This document shows positions 35,618-45,085 of a stretch of DNA of 45,455 bases, piece after piece. A program made the position numbers and the translations under genes. Below the pieces are notes generated by a model that saw only the letters and a program-made list of their open reading frames with translations, made no database searches and was not told the DNA's origin. This stretch comes from Candidatus Eiseniibacteriota bacterium. Lineage in GTDB: Bacteria; Eisenbacteria; RBG-16-71-46. The DNA is taken from contig JACOSU010000095.1 in assembly GCA_016178685.1 (NCBI GenBank), forward strand, positions 1-45,455. The letters run 5' to 3'. Each line of letters starts with the position of its first letter. Within the stretch, counting starts at the first letter, position 1.

Positions 35618-38164
35618 TCATCGCACGATGGCGAGACGCCGCGTGAGGCTGCGGCCCGACTGTTCGAGCCGCGCGAAATAAATCCCGGGCGGCACGCGCC
35701 GGCCGGCCTCATCGCTCAGATCCCAGCCCCGCGCGTAGCGCCCCGGAGCCAACGGTCCGCTCGCAAGGCGCCGCACGATGCGTCCCGCGAGATCCAGCAC
35801 CTCGAGCCTCACCGCGCCCGACTGGGGCAACGCGAACACGAAACGCGCGCGGCTCACCGCGGGATTGGGCGCGGGCGGCGCAAGCTCGAGCATCGCGACC
35901 GGCGGGCCGTCACCCACCGCGAGCGGCGCCGGCTGAGAAGCGGGGTCGTAGAGCGTCACGCGCAGCGAATCGAAATTGAATCCCTCGTATTCGGCGCCGC
36001 CATCCGACGTCAGGCGGAATCGCAGATGCACCGCGCCGCCCGCCGGGCCCGCGAACCGGCTCAGGTCCGCGCGCTCGAACGCCCAGCGCTGGCGCGTGCC
36101 CTCGTAGATCGGACTTCCGACCGGTTGGGTCGAAGGCACTCCGATCGCGGTGGCGCGCCCCGTTACCTGCGTCCAGGTCGAATCGTCGAGACTCGCCTCG
36201 ATGATCGCGGCGTCGTAGCCGGTCTCGATATCCCAGCGCGTTCCGAACTCGGCGTAGGCGTGCACGCCGGCGCTGAGATCGATCGGAGAGGCGAGCGTGA
36301 GCGTAGCGTTCGCGTTCGGCGCGTAGAATCCCGAAGGGCTGTCGGCGAAGTAGGGCGCGGCGTGAACCGCATCGCCCGGCGAGATGCCCCAGCCGCCCAC
36401 GCTGCTCCAGGCTCCTAGGCCCGACGTGGCGTCGTCGGCAACACGCAACGTCGGGTGGCCAGCCGGAACTTCGACGGTATCGCGTGAGAACAATCCGCCG
36501 GGCGCCGAAAAATCGAGCTCGAGCCTGAGGACGCGCCCCGGCGTGACGGTGTCGGCGGAGGCGACCACGAACGTCGCGCCCGAGATCGCATCGCCGCTCT
36601 GGCGCGAGGGCAGCGTCGGATAATCGATCGGTCCGCTGAACACTCCGATCCCGGGATCGAGCGAGATCAGCGTGGCCTTGAGTCCCGGGCCGGCCGCAGC
36701 GAGCCCCAGGTTGCGCGCGCGCACCGCGAGGTGGGCGAGCGCGCCGATGTCGAGCTCGCCTTCGAGCCAGCTGGCGTGCTCGATACGCACGAACGCACCC
36801 GCGAGCGCCGCGACCGTGTAACAGCGCCGCAGGTTTTCCGCGGCGAGCGGCACGATGCGCGAGGGCGGCGGGTAGAAATCGTCGTTGGGATTTCCCACCT
36901 CGGGCGTCCACGTGAACGCGCGCGGCTTGAGCAGCGTATCGCCGTAGGTCCAGTCGTTGAACTCCCCGTTCACTTCGTAGAGCACGCGAGTGCCCTGCCC
37001 GGTCTGGTAGCCATCGCCGATCGAGGCCGCGTCGGTCCACTCCTGAAACGCCGAGGAGTCGGGCGCGCCGGCCGGCGTGTATCCCCACGGGTAGAGCATC
37101 AGGTCGCTGTAGGTGTGGAACGAGAGGCCGGTGCGCGGTTTGAGCAAGCTCACGATGTCGCGCTCGGCCTGAGTCTCGGGCTCCGAGAACGCCGACGGTC
37201 CGCGGTAAACTTCGCTCGCGCGATTTCCGCTCGAGCCGATGTTGTCGAGGCCCCACTTGTATCCGTAGTTGCGGTTGATATCCACGCCGTCCTGATTGTT
37301 GATGAGGCCGTTCGCGTCGTTGTCGCGCGCGTTCTTGCGCCAGAAGCCGAACGAGGCGCCGCCACTATTGATGTAGGTGTTGACGTTGATCTGGTAGCCG
37401 TCGGGATTGACCAGCGGCACGATGTAGATCACGCGCTGGTCGAGCAGCGAGGTCGCGAAGGAATCGCTGCCGTATTTCGAGAGCAGGTCGTCCACGAAGT
37501 AGAACAGCGCCTGCATCCCCTCGGGCTCGCGCGCGTGCGTGAGCGCGTTGTAGAACACCACCGGCCGCGGGTCGGGGCCCACCACCGACTTGCCGAGCTT
37601 GAGTCCCCAGATCGGACGGCCCTGGCGCGAGGTGCCGAGCGTGTCGATCTTGTCGGCCACGACATCGTTGACGTCGCTCGCGACCAGCTGATCGAGCTTC
37701 ATCTTGATTTCATCACCGGTCCAGTAGCCCGCCATGCTCCCCGATCCGAACGGCGGCAGCGATTGCGCGCTGGCGGGGTGCGCGTGACCCGCTCGAGGCG
37801 CCACCACGTCGCTCTTTCGCGCGGCTCCCGCGCCCCAGGGATGCGCGGCGCGCTCGGTGAGCGAGCGTCGGGCGAGCGTCGCGCCGTGATCCTGATCGAT
37901 GATCCGGGCGCTCATACCCAGCGCTTCGATCGTCGCCTCGTCGCCCGGCCACTCCAGCACTAGGGCTTCGCGCGCGCCGCGCACCGCGACCACATCGAGG
38001 CCGGCGCCGAGCAGCGCCGTGAGTGTCGCGCCCGGGCCCACCGTCACGCGCACCAGACGCGGACCCGGATCGGCCGCGGCGGCGATGGGAGACAGCCCCG
38101 CGCACAGCAGCAGGGCGCAAGCCGCCACGCGAATCCTGACGTCGTTAGAATTGCGGGAGCTCAT
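35618..38164 (-). CDS. M14 family zinc carboxypeptidase with C-terminal FlgD-like domain (alternative start 38185)
   Basis: RPIWGLKLGKSVVGPDPRPVVFYNALTHAREPEGMQALFYFVDDLLSKYG, IYIVPLVNPDGYQIN, GVDINRNYGYKWGLD, SFHTYSDLMLYPWGY; C-term PAPNPAVSRARFVFALPQSGAVRLEVLDLAGRIVRRL...GIYFARLEQSGRSLTRRLAIVR. Confidence 0.94.
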   Translation of the reverse strand: MSSRNSNDVRIRVAACALLLCAGLSPIAAAADPGPRLVRVTVGPGATLTALLGAGLDVVAVRGAREALVLEWPGDEATIEALGMSARIIDQDHGATLARRSLTERAAHPWGAGAARKSDVVAPRAGHAHPASAQSLPPFGSGSMAGYWTGDEIKMKLDQLVASDVNDVVADKIDTLGTSRQGRPIWGLKLGKSVVGPDPRPVVFYNALTHAREPEGMQALFYFVDDLLSKYGSDSFATSLLDQRVIYIVPLVNPDGYQINVNTYINSGGASFGFWRKNARDNDANGLINNQDGVDINRNYGYKWGLDNIGSSGNRASEVYRGPSAFSEPETQAERDIVSLLKPRTGLSFHTYSDLMLYPWGYTPAGAPDSSAFQEWTDAASIGDGYQTGQGTRVLYEVNGEFNDWTYGDTLLKPRAFTWTPEVGNPNDDFYPPPSRIVPLAAENLRRCYTVAALAGAFVRIEHASWLEGELDIGALAHLAVRARNLGLAAAGPGLKATLISLDPGIGVFSGPIDYPTLPSRQSGDAISGATFVVASADTVTPGRVLRLELDFSAPGGLFSRDTVEVPAGHPTLRVADDATSGLGAWSSVGGWGISPGDAVHAAPYFADSPSGFYAPNANATLTLASPIDLSAGVHAYAEFGTRWDIETGYDAAIIEASLDDSTWTQVTGRATAIGVPSTQPVGSPIYEGTRQRWAFERADLSRFAGPAGGAVHLRFRLTSDGGAEYEGFNFDSLRVTLYDPASQPAPLAVGDGPPVAMLELAPPAPNPAVSRARFVFALPQSGAVRLEVLDLAGRIVRRLASGPLAPGRYARGWDLSDEAGRRVPPGIYFARLEQSGRSLTRRLAIVR

Positions 38165-38181
38165 CGTGGCCTCGCGGGGTC

Positions 38182-39354
38182 TCATCGCGGGAACAGGCGT
38201 TGCATGAAATCCATTACCGCCCGCAGCTGACTGCCCGAAACGTCGTGCCCGCGACCCGGCAACATCAGCTCGCGGCCATCCACGCCACGCGCCATCAGCG
38301 CGGCCACGAACGCGTGCGCCTGAGCGGCCGGCGTCACCATGTCGTTCTCGCCGTGCACCACCAGCGTCGATTGACGCAGCCTTTCCACGACGTTCATCGC
38401 CGAGCGCGCGCGCCACGCCGCGCTGTCGGCGCCCGCGGCCGCGCTCATGCGCTTCCGCCACGCGGGATCGCCGGCGCGCCAGCATGCCCAGGGTTCGTAG
38501 CATCCGGACTCCGCGATCACGCCTTCCAGGTCGGGGCGCTGCGAAGCGAGCAACACCGCGACCGCGGCGCCCTCTCGCATTCCCCAGACCACGATCCTGG
38601 TCGAATCCACGCCCGAGAGGCCGCGCACCTGATCGAGCACGCGTGAGGCCGCGGCGACCGAGCCCGGGCCCATGAAGTCGGCGGTGCCCTGCGAGAGTCC
38701 GAAGCCGGGCAGGCTCATCGTGATCACGTGATAGCCTCGGGCTGCGAATGCCTGCATCGGACCGAGGATCGAGCGCGCGTGCCGGCCTTCGCCGGGGATC
38801 ACGAGCAACGCGGGCGCGGGCCCGTCGGTTGCAGCCGGCACCTGCACGTATTCGATGCGCTGAGCGCCCACGTTCACGAACGCCGACGGCATGCGCGCCG
38901 ACGACGCTCCGGGCATGACGTCGGCCGAGGCGAGCGCGGTCACGGCCGAGCGATCCGCCCGATGCCCGAAGTAGTGGAACGTGAGATGCGCTTTTTCGAT
39001 GCTGGCCGGCATCTGCAGCTCGCAGTGCACGCTGTCGCCCGCCGCCACCGATTCCGCCATGCGCGCCGCGCTCCACAGCGACACCACCGAGTGACGGCTG
39101 GCGCCGGTCTCGCCCGCATCGAGATCCTGAATGTCACACAGCAGGCTGTCGGTGTAGAGCCCGACGCCCGAGCGATTGTGAAAGTCGAACGCGAGCACCC
39201 AGCTGAAGTTGTCCTCGGCGACGAACACCGGGCGCGAGGCGCGAAATTCGAAATCAGAAGCCGGCGTGTGCGCGATGGGCGCGGTGGCGAGCGCGGGCGC
39301 GGGCGCGGCGGCCAGACACAGCGCGAGCGCGAAAAGAGCGCGGGAACGGAGCAT
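38182..39354 (-). CDS. Secreted alpha/beta hydrolase (S9/dienelactone hydrolase-like)
   Basis: MLRSRALFALALCLAAAPAPALA; GPAPALLVIPGEGRHARSILGPMQAFAARGYHVITMSLPGFGLS, VVWGMREGAAVAVLLASQRPDLEGVIAES, VVHGENDMVTPAAQAHAFVAAL. Confidence 0.87.
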   Translation of the reverse strand: MLRSRALFALALCLAAAPAPALATAPIAHTPASDFEFRASRPVFVAEDNFSWVLAFDFHNRSGVGLYTDSLLCDIQDLDAGETGASRHSVVSLWSAARMAESVAAGDSVHCELQMPASIEKAHLTFHYFGHRADRSAVTALASADVMPGASSARMPSAFVNVGAQRIEYVQVPAATDGPAPALLVIPGEGRHARSILGPMQAFAARGYHVITMSLPGFGLSQGTADFMGPGSVAAASRVLDQVRGLSGVDSTRIVVWGMREGAAVAVLLASQRPDLEGVIAESGCYEPWACWRAGDPAWRKRMSAAAGADSAAWRARSAMNVVERLRQSTLVVHGENDMVTPAAQAHAFVAALMARGVDGRELMLPGRGHDVSGSQLRAVMDFMQRLFPR

Positions 39355-39439
39355 GAATACGAGCCTCGAGGGGTGACGGAAAGGGGAGATCATTGCGTTC
39401 ATGATAGCATGCCCGGCGCCCGCTTCTGATGGCGCTCTC

Positions 39440-40132
39440 ATGACCCCGACCCCTCATCTCGCCTGGCTGTTCGACATCGACGGCACGCTGCTCCTGACCG
39501 AGGGCGCGTCCCGCCAGGCCTTCACGCTCGCGCTCAGCGAGCGCTGCGGGATCGACGACGACCTCAAGGCGATCCGCTTCGACGGCCGCACCGAGCCCCT
39601 GATCCTCGCCGATATCCTTGCGCATCACCACCTGACGTTCGGGGACGGCGATGAAGCGCGCTTCTGGAACGCGGTGTTCGTTCACATGCGAACGCTGCTG
39701 GTGCCGCCGCGTGGACATCTGCTGCCCGGCGTGCCCGAGGTGATCGAGCGCGTGGCGGCCGAGCCCGCGTGGGTGATGGGCCTTCTGACCGGCAACATGA
39801 CCGAGATGGCGAGCATCAAGCTGGCGCGATTCGGCCTTGCCGACCGCTTCCGCTTTGGCGTTTTCGGAGAGCAGGCCTCCGATCGAAACGCGCTGGCTCG
39901 CCTCGTGGTGGCGCAGGTCGCGCGTGATTTCGATCTGCCTCCCGAGCGCTGCGTGGTGGTAGGGGACACCGAGCACGACGTGGCGTGCGCTCGCGCGGCC
40001 GGCGCGCACGCGGTCGCGGTCGCGACCGGATCCTGCTCGCGCGCGGTGCTCGAAGCCGAGAAGCCAGACCTGCTGCTCGATGACCTGAGCGACGTGGGCC
40101 CCCTGATCGAGTGGGCGAGGGGGCTGGGGTAG
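39440..40132 (+). CDS. HAD-family hydrolase (phosphoglycolate phosphatase-like)
   Basis: LAWLFDIDGTLLLTEGASRQAF, GLLTGNMTEMASIKLARFGL, CVVVGDTEHDVACARAAGAHAVAVATG. Confidence 0.92.
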   Translation: MTPTPHLAWLFDIDGTLLLTEGASRQAFTLALSERCGIDDDLKAIRFDGRTEPLILADILAHHHLTFGDGDEARFWNAVFVHMRTLLVPPRGHLLPGVPEVIERVAAEPAWVMGLLTGNMTEMASIKLARFGLADRFRFGVFGEQASDRNALARLVVAQVARDFDLPPERCVVVGDTEHDVACARAAGAHAVAVATGSCSRAVLEAEKPDLLLDDLSDVGPLIEWARGLG

Positions 40133-40280
40133 GCCGCCCAACTCGCTACACGGCGCGAATTTCAACTCGCGCCCGCTTTAGCCAAGCCGTGCGTTCGTTG
40201 CCGGCGTCGCCGGACGCCACGCCCCCGCTCGTCACCGGCCCCACCCGGCCCATCGCTTGCCTCTGACGAATTAACTACGG

Positions 40281-40311
40281 TTGACAAGCCATTCTTCCGA
40301 ACATAGAATGG
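40281..40311 (+). promoter_or_regulatory. Sigma70-type promoter with overlapping palindrome for lrp-like gene
   Basis: TTGACA (40281-86), 17-nt spacer, TAGAAT (40304-09); inverted repeat CCATTCT-N9-AGAATGG (40289-40295/40305-40311). Confidence 0.75.
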
Positions 40312-40315
40312 TCAT

Positions 40316-40813
40316 ATGGTCACTAGAACGAATGTTTACCATGAATTGGACGTGAAGGACCGCTCCATCCTGGCGCTGGTTCAGCGCGACGCCAAGCTGA
40401 CCCAGGCCGAGATCGCGCAGCGCGTCGGGCTTTCCACGGCCGCGGTCAACGAGCGGCTGCGCAAGCTCGACGTGGCGGGCGTGATCCGGCGTTATGCGGC
40501 GCAGGTCGATGCCCGCGCCGTGGGGGCCGGGATCACGGCGTTCGTCGAAGTCTTCATCGAGCAGCCGCGCTTCGAGGGCGAGTTCATCGAGCGCGTGATG
40601 GCGCTCGATGAAATCCAGGAATGCCATCACATCACCGGCGAGTTCTCGCTGCTCTTGAAGGTTCGCGTGCGCGACATGGAACAGCTGCGCGACCTGCTGC
40701 TCCATCAGTTCAACGCGCTCGAAGGCGTGCGCCAGACCCGAACCATCATGGTGCTCTCGACCGTCAAGGAAGAGAGCTACGTGGCGACCGGAGTCCAAGG
40801 AGATCAGCCGTGA
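40316..40813 (+). CDS. Lrp/AsnC family transcriptional regulator
   Basis: ELDVKDRSILALVQRDAKLTQAEIAQRVGLSTAAVNERLRKLDVAGVIRRYAAQVDARAVG...AM-type domain HHITGEFSLLLKVRVRDMEQLRDLLLHQFNALEGVRQTRTIMVLSTVKEES. Confidence 0.95.
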   Translation: MVTRTNVYHELDVKDRSILALVQRDAKLTQAEIAQRVGLSTAAVNERLRKLDVAGVIRRYAAQVDARAVGAGITAFVEVFIEQPRFEGEFIERVMALDEIQECHHITGEFSLLLKVRVRDMEQLRDLLLHQFNALEGVRQTRTIMVLSTVKEESYVATGVQGDQP

Positions 40814-42168
40814 AGGAATCCCGCACCCGCGCTCCGCGCATCGCCGCCGGCGAAGTTCATGCCGCGCTCGGCCGCCACATGCTGGTGGACGGCTACGACC
40901 TCGTGCTCGATCTCGAGAAGAGTCAGGGCCGGCGCTTCTACGACGCGCGCAATGACCGCTGGTACCTCGACCTGTTCTCGTTCTTCGCGACGCTGCCGGT
41001 CGGAATCAATCACCCCGGCATGCGCGATCCGGCGTTCCTCGAAAAACTGACGCGCGCCGCGATCGTCAATCCGACCAATTCCGACATCTACACCGTCGAG
41101 ATGGCGGAATTCGTGGACACGTTCGGCCGGCTCGCGATGCCCGCGCGCCTGCCGCACCTGTTCCTGGTCGCGGGCGGATCGCTCGGGGTCGAGAACGCGC
41201 TCAAGGCGGCGTTCGACTGGAAGGTGCGCCAGAATTTCCGGCGCGGCGTGCGCGAGGAAAAGGGTCACCAGGTGATCCACTTCCGCGAGTCGTTCCACGG
41301 GCGCTCGGGCTACACGCTCTCGCTCACCAACACGGCCGATCCGCGCAAGCATGAGTACTTTCCGAAATTCGACTGGCCGCGGATTCCGAGCCCCAAGCTG
41401 CGTTTTCCGGTGGACGCCGCCGAGATCGAGCGCGTGAAGATCGCCGAGACGGAGGCGCTGGCCGCGATCCACGCCGCGTTCATCGAGCGCCGCGACGAGA
41501 TCGCGTGCATCCTGATCGAGCCGATTCAGGCCGAGGGCGGCGACAATCACTTCCGGCCCGAGTTCCTGCACGCGCTGCGCGACGTCGCGCACGAAAACCG
41601 CGCGCTGCTGGTGTTCGATGAAGTTCAGACCGGCATGGGCCTGACCGGCCGCATGTGGGCGCACCAGCGGATCGGCGTCGAGCCCGACCTGATGGCGTTC
41701 GGCAAGAAGACTCAAGTGTGCGGCATGATGGGCGGCGGGCTGATCGACGATGAGCCCGACAACGTGTTCCGCACTTCGAGCCGGCTCAATTCCACGTGGG
41801 GCGGCAACCTGGTGGACATGGTTCGCTGCCAGCGCTATCTCGAAATCATGGAAGAAGAGAAGCTGGTCGCGCACGCGGCCGAGGCCGGCGCTCATTTGAA
41901 GAGCCGACTCGAGCGCATGCAGGCGGCGCGTCCCGAACTGTTGAGCAACGCGCGCGGCCTGGGCTTGATGTGCGCGATCGATTTCCCCGACGGCCCGACG
42001 CGCGATGCAGTCGCCGAGCGCGCGTTCGAGCTGGGCGTCATCATCCTGCCGTGCGGAACGCGCAGCCTGCGGTTCCGCCCGCCGCTCGACATCACGATCG
42101 CCGAGCTGGACGAGGCGCTGGATCTGGTGGGACGCGCGATCGAGAAGGCAGCCGCGAAGTCGGCGTAG
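40810..42168 (+). CDS. lat: L-lysine 6-aminotransferase (PLP-dependent class III)
   Basis: VHAALGRHMLVDGYDLVLDLEKSQGRRFYDARNDRWYLDLFSFFATLPVGINHPGM, SLGVENALKAAFDWKVRQN, LIEPIQAEGGDNHFRPEFL, LVFDEVQTGMGLTGRMWAHQ, AFGKKTQVCG, TWGGNLVDMVRCQRYLEI; GTG overlaps the Lrp TGA. Confidence 0.93.
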   Translation: MKESRTRAPRIAAGEVHAALGRHMLVDGYDLVLDLEKSQGRRFYDARNDRWYLDLFSFFATLPVGINHPGMRDPAFLEKLTRAAIVNPTNSDIYTVEMAEFVDTFGRLAMPARLPHLFLVAGGSLGVENALKAAFDWKVRQNFRRGVREEKGHQVIHFRESFHGRSGYTLSLTNTADPRKHEYFPKFDWPRIPSPKLRFPVDAAEIERVKIAETEALAAIHAAFIERRDEIACILIEPIQAEGGDNHFRPEFLHALRDVAHENRALLVFDEVQTGMGLTGRMWAHQRIGVEPDLMAFGKKTQVCGMMGGGLIDDEPDNVFRTSSRLNSTWGGNLVDMVRCQRYLEIMEEEKLVAHAAEAGAHLKSRLERMQAARPELLSNARGLGLMCAIDFPDGPTRDAVAERAFELGVIILPCGTRSLRFRPPLDITIAELDEALDLVGRAIEKAAAKSA

Positions 42169-42257
42169 CGATCGGGGGCTCCGCGCGCTCGGCGCGGCGA
42201 CCTCTGCGCAGCGAAACGGCCTGCGCGTTGCACTCCGCGCCGGCCATCTTCGTGGCG

Positions 42258-43235
42258 CTACTTCCCGCGCGGGTTCGCGGCCTGCACGTATTCCAGCGCC
42301 AGATCCCACGGCCGGGCATGGCCGCGGTGCCAGATGTGAAGGTAGTGGCTCGAGTCCGGCCCTGCCGCCCCGCGCGTGACGAAACTGCCGTACGTGTATC
42401 CCATGTCGCCCGCTTCGCCGATGAACTGCGCGAACGACGACATCCGCGCCGAGCCCTCGCGATGCCCGAGGCTGTCGCGCGCGACCGCGGCGCCGACCAG
42501 GCGCGGCATGCCCTGCCGCAACACGATCACGCCATCGCCGGCATAGTGCTCAATCGCGGCCGCGATGCCGCGCTCGGCTGCGCTCCTTGCGAAATCGGCG
42601 TCCACCTGCCACAGCGATTTGCGGCGCTCGAGCGCGCTTCGCATGTGCGCCGCGGGCGGCAGTGCTTCGGGTTCGAACGCAAATTCCCTCGGGGCCGCGG
42701 GATGCGGAACCCCCGCGTCGAACATCACTTTCCAGATGCCGTCGCTCTGACGGCGCCACACGGAAACGTAATCGCCGAACACGTCGATCCTTGCGTGCGA
42801 GCTGTCGGACTTGTAGGTCCACGGCCCGGTCGTCCAGCCCAGGTCGCCGCCCGCGCTCACCACCGTCTTCCACGGCTCGCGCGCGAAGCGTGCCCGGGTG
42901 GGAGCGAGCGCGGTATAAACCCGGATCGCGTTCGTCGGTTCGGGATGAAAGATCACCGCGGTAGGCGCGAGCCAGCGCAGGTAGGCGTCGCGCACGCCGA
43001 GCGCGGCCGCATCGCGGGACAGCATGCGGTCGGATTCGGCGAGTTGCACGGATGCGGGCACGATCGGCGTCCGGACATTGGGCGTGGTCGGCGCTGCAGA
43101 GACCGTCGTGGCGACCAGTGTCGTGGGCGTGGTGCGCGCTGCGGGAGCGGCGCCCGACGCGCTCGAAACGAGCGACGCGCGCCCACCGAGCAGCATGACG
43201 AACGCAACCGGCAACAGACATCGCGCGAGCTTCAT
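42258..43235 (-). CDS. Secreted protein with SnoaL/DUF4440-like domains
   Basis: MKLARCLLPVAFVMLLGGRASL; LAESDRMLSRDAAALGVRDAYLRWLAPTAVIFHPEPTNAIRVY...DLGWTTGPWTYKSDSSHARIDVFGDYVSVWRRQSDGIWKVMFDAGVPHP. Confidence 0.78.
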   Translation of the reverse strand: MKLARCLLPVAFVMLLGGRASLVSSASGAAPAARTTPTTLVATTVSAAPTTPNVRTPIVPASVQLAESDRMLSRDAAALGVRDAYLRWLAPTAVIFHPEPTNAIRVYTALAPTRARFAREPWKTVVSAGGDLGWTTGPWTYKSDSSHARIDVFGDYVSVWRRQSDGIWKVMFDAGVPHPAAPREFAFEPEALPPAAHMRSALERRKSLWQVDADFARSAAERGIAAAIEHYAGDGVIVLRQGMPRLVGAAVARDSLGHREGSARMSSFAQFIGEAGDMGYTYGSFVTRGAAGPDSSHYLHIWHRGHARPWDLALEYVQAANPRGK

Positions 43236-43383
43236 GAACGCTCCTTCGCCTCGAGGGACACGCAAACCGCCCCGTCGCACAACCGATCCCGCTGCACCAA
43301 CAGGTAGCAGACGCGGCGCCTCGATGCGAGGACAAAGGCACTGCTCGCGCCAGGCGCCTCCGCGGTGTTAGCGTGTCCGGCCC

Positions 43384-44865
43384 ATGTCGAATGCGAGTTC
43401 CGTTCCGCCGCTCCGCGAGTCCGCCGCCGTCGTGCTGCTGCGCGGCGAGGGCGAGGCCCTCGAAGTGTTCTGGGTCAAACGCAGCGACGCCGTCGGCTAC
43501 ATGCCGGGGTTCGAGGCGTTTATCGGGGGCAAGGTCGGGCCCGAGGACATAGAGATTGCGATCGAAGGTGCTCCCGAGGGCCCCGAGCGCATCCTGCGCG
43601 CGTGCGTAATCCGCGAGGCGTTTGAAGAATCGGGCGTGCTGCCCGCGCTTGCATCGCCCGCCGATCTCACCGCGCTGCCCGAGGCACGCCGCCGGTTACT
43701 CGCGGGGGAGGCCACGTTCGACATGCTGGCGCGCGAGCACGGCTGGAGCTTTCGCGCCGACGCGCTGACCTTTGCCGGCCGCTGGATGACGCCGCCGTTC
43801 GCGACCCAGCGCTTCGACACCTGGTTTTTTATCGCGCGCGTTCCCGAGGGCCAGGAGCCTTCGGTGCACGTGGGCGAGCTGGCGGCGGGCGAATGGATCA
43901 AGCCGCGCGATGCGATCGCGCGCTGGAAGAGCGGCGAAGCCACGTTCGCCGCGCCCATCCTTCATACGCTGATCGCACTCGATCAGGGCGGCGACGTCGC
44001 CGCGCGTCTCGCAACCGCGCCCGAGCGCTCGGGCGATCCGGTGCGCAGGATCGAGCTCAAGTGGGGCATGGTGCTTCACCCCATGCGCACGCGCCCGCTG
44101 CCACCCGCGACCCATACCAACGCGTACCTGATCGGTGAGCGCGAGATGGCGCTGATCGATCCCGGAAGCGGAGAGAGCGAGGAGATCGAAGCGCTATTCA
44201 AGGTGATTGAGATGCTCGAGGCCGAAGGCCGCACGCTCAAGTTCGTGCTGCTCACGCATCATCATCCCGATCATGTCGAGGGCGTGGATGCGGTGCGCGC
44301 ACGGCGGCGCGTGCCGGTGCTGGCGCACGCCGAGACCGCGAAGCACATGAGCGTCGATCAGACGCTCGATGATGGCGAGGCGATTCCGCTCGAAGGTGGC
44401 GGCGGCTGGACGCTGCACGCGCTTCATACGCCCGGGCACGCGCGCGGCCACCTGTGCTTTTTCCACCCGCGCACGCGATCGCTCTTTACCGGCGATCTCA
44501 TTACCGGCGGCACCGGCACCGTCATCGTTGATCCGCCCGAGGGCGACATGGCGGCCTACATCGAGTCGCTCGAGCGACTGACCGGCGAAGGAATCGAGAC
44601 CCTGTTCCCCGGGCACGGTTCGCCGCAGGGAGGAGCGATGCGGCGCATTCAGGGACTGATCGCGCATCGCAGGGAGCGCGAAGCCAAGGTGGTCGCGGCG
44701 CTGTCGAATGAGCCCGCCTCGAACGCAACGCTGGTCGAGCGCGCCTACGCCGACACGCCGCGCGAGCTGTGGCCCTACGCCGAGCGATCGCTGCTCGCGC
44801 ACTTGATCAAGCTCGAACGCGAGGGCCGTGCGATTCAAGAGGGGGACCACTGGCGCGCGTCCTGA
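43384..44865 (+). CDS. Fused Nudix hydrolase and metallo-beta-lactamase-fold hydrolase
   Basis: N-term AAVVLLRGEGEALEVFWVKRSDAVGYMPGFEAFIGGKV...ACVIREAFEESGVL (Nudix); C-term NAYLIGEREMALIDPGSGE, LLTHHHPDHVEGVDAVRAR, HTPGHARGHLCFFHPRTRSLFTGDLITGGTGTVIVDPPEGDM, LFPGHGSP (MBL). Confidence 0.95.
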   Translation: MSNASSVPPLRESAAVVLLRGEGEALEVFWVKRSDAVGYMPGFEAFIGGKVGPEDIEIAIEGAPEGPERILRACVIREAFEESGVLPALASPADLTALPEARRRLLAGEATFDMLAREHGWSFRADALTFAGRWMTPPFATQRFDTWFFIARVPEGQEPSVHVGELAAGEWIKPRDAIARWKSGEATFAAPILHTLIALDQGGDVAARLATAPERSGDPVRRIELKWGMVLHPMRTRPLPPATHTNAYLIGEREMALIDPGSGESEEIEALFKVIEMLEAEGRTLKFVLLTHHHPDHVEGVDAVRARRRVPVLAHAETAKHMSVDQTLDDGEAIPLEGGGGWTLHALHTPGHARGHLCFFHPRTRSLFTGDLITGGTGTVIVDPPEGDMAAYIESLERLTGEGIETLFPGHGSPQGGAMRRIQGLIAHRREREAKVVAALSNEPASNATLVERAYADTPRELWPYAERSLLAHLIKLEREGRAIQEGDHWRAS

Positions 44866-44882
44866 CCGCGGCCGCCGCGGTC
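44864..44882 (+). terminator. Terminator-like hairpin overlapping the stop codon of the Nudix-MBL gene
   Basis: GACCGCGG-CCG-CCGCGGTC, perfect 8-bp stem. Confidence 0.45.
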
Positions 44883-45068
44883 ATCTTCAGCGCCGGCCGC
44901 GCACTTCAGCCCCGCGGCTGAGCGAACTCACCCGGCGCGAGGGGGCGAGTCGCTTTTCCGATCGCGGCTCCGCAGTGCGATCGGCAATCGCCATCGTGCG
45001 ATTTGCGTAAACGGGTGCTCACGCGCCGGGCAACTCGTGCGGATCACGGGTCAAGATCGTGGCCGGTT

Positions 45069-45085
45069 CCGGCCCGGCTCTTGCT
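45069..45085 (+). promoter_or_regulatory. Candidate sigma-54 (-24/-12) promoter upstream of Flp-type pilin
   Basis: CCGGCCCGGCTCTTGCT against consensus YTGGCACGNNNNTTGCW; GG(45071-72)-N10-GC(45083-84). Confidence 0.5.
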
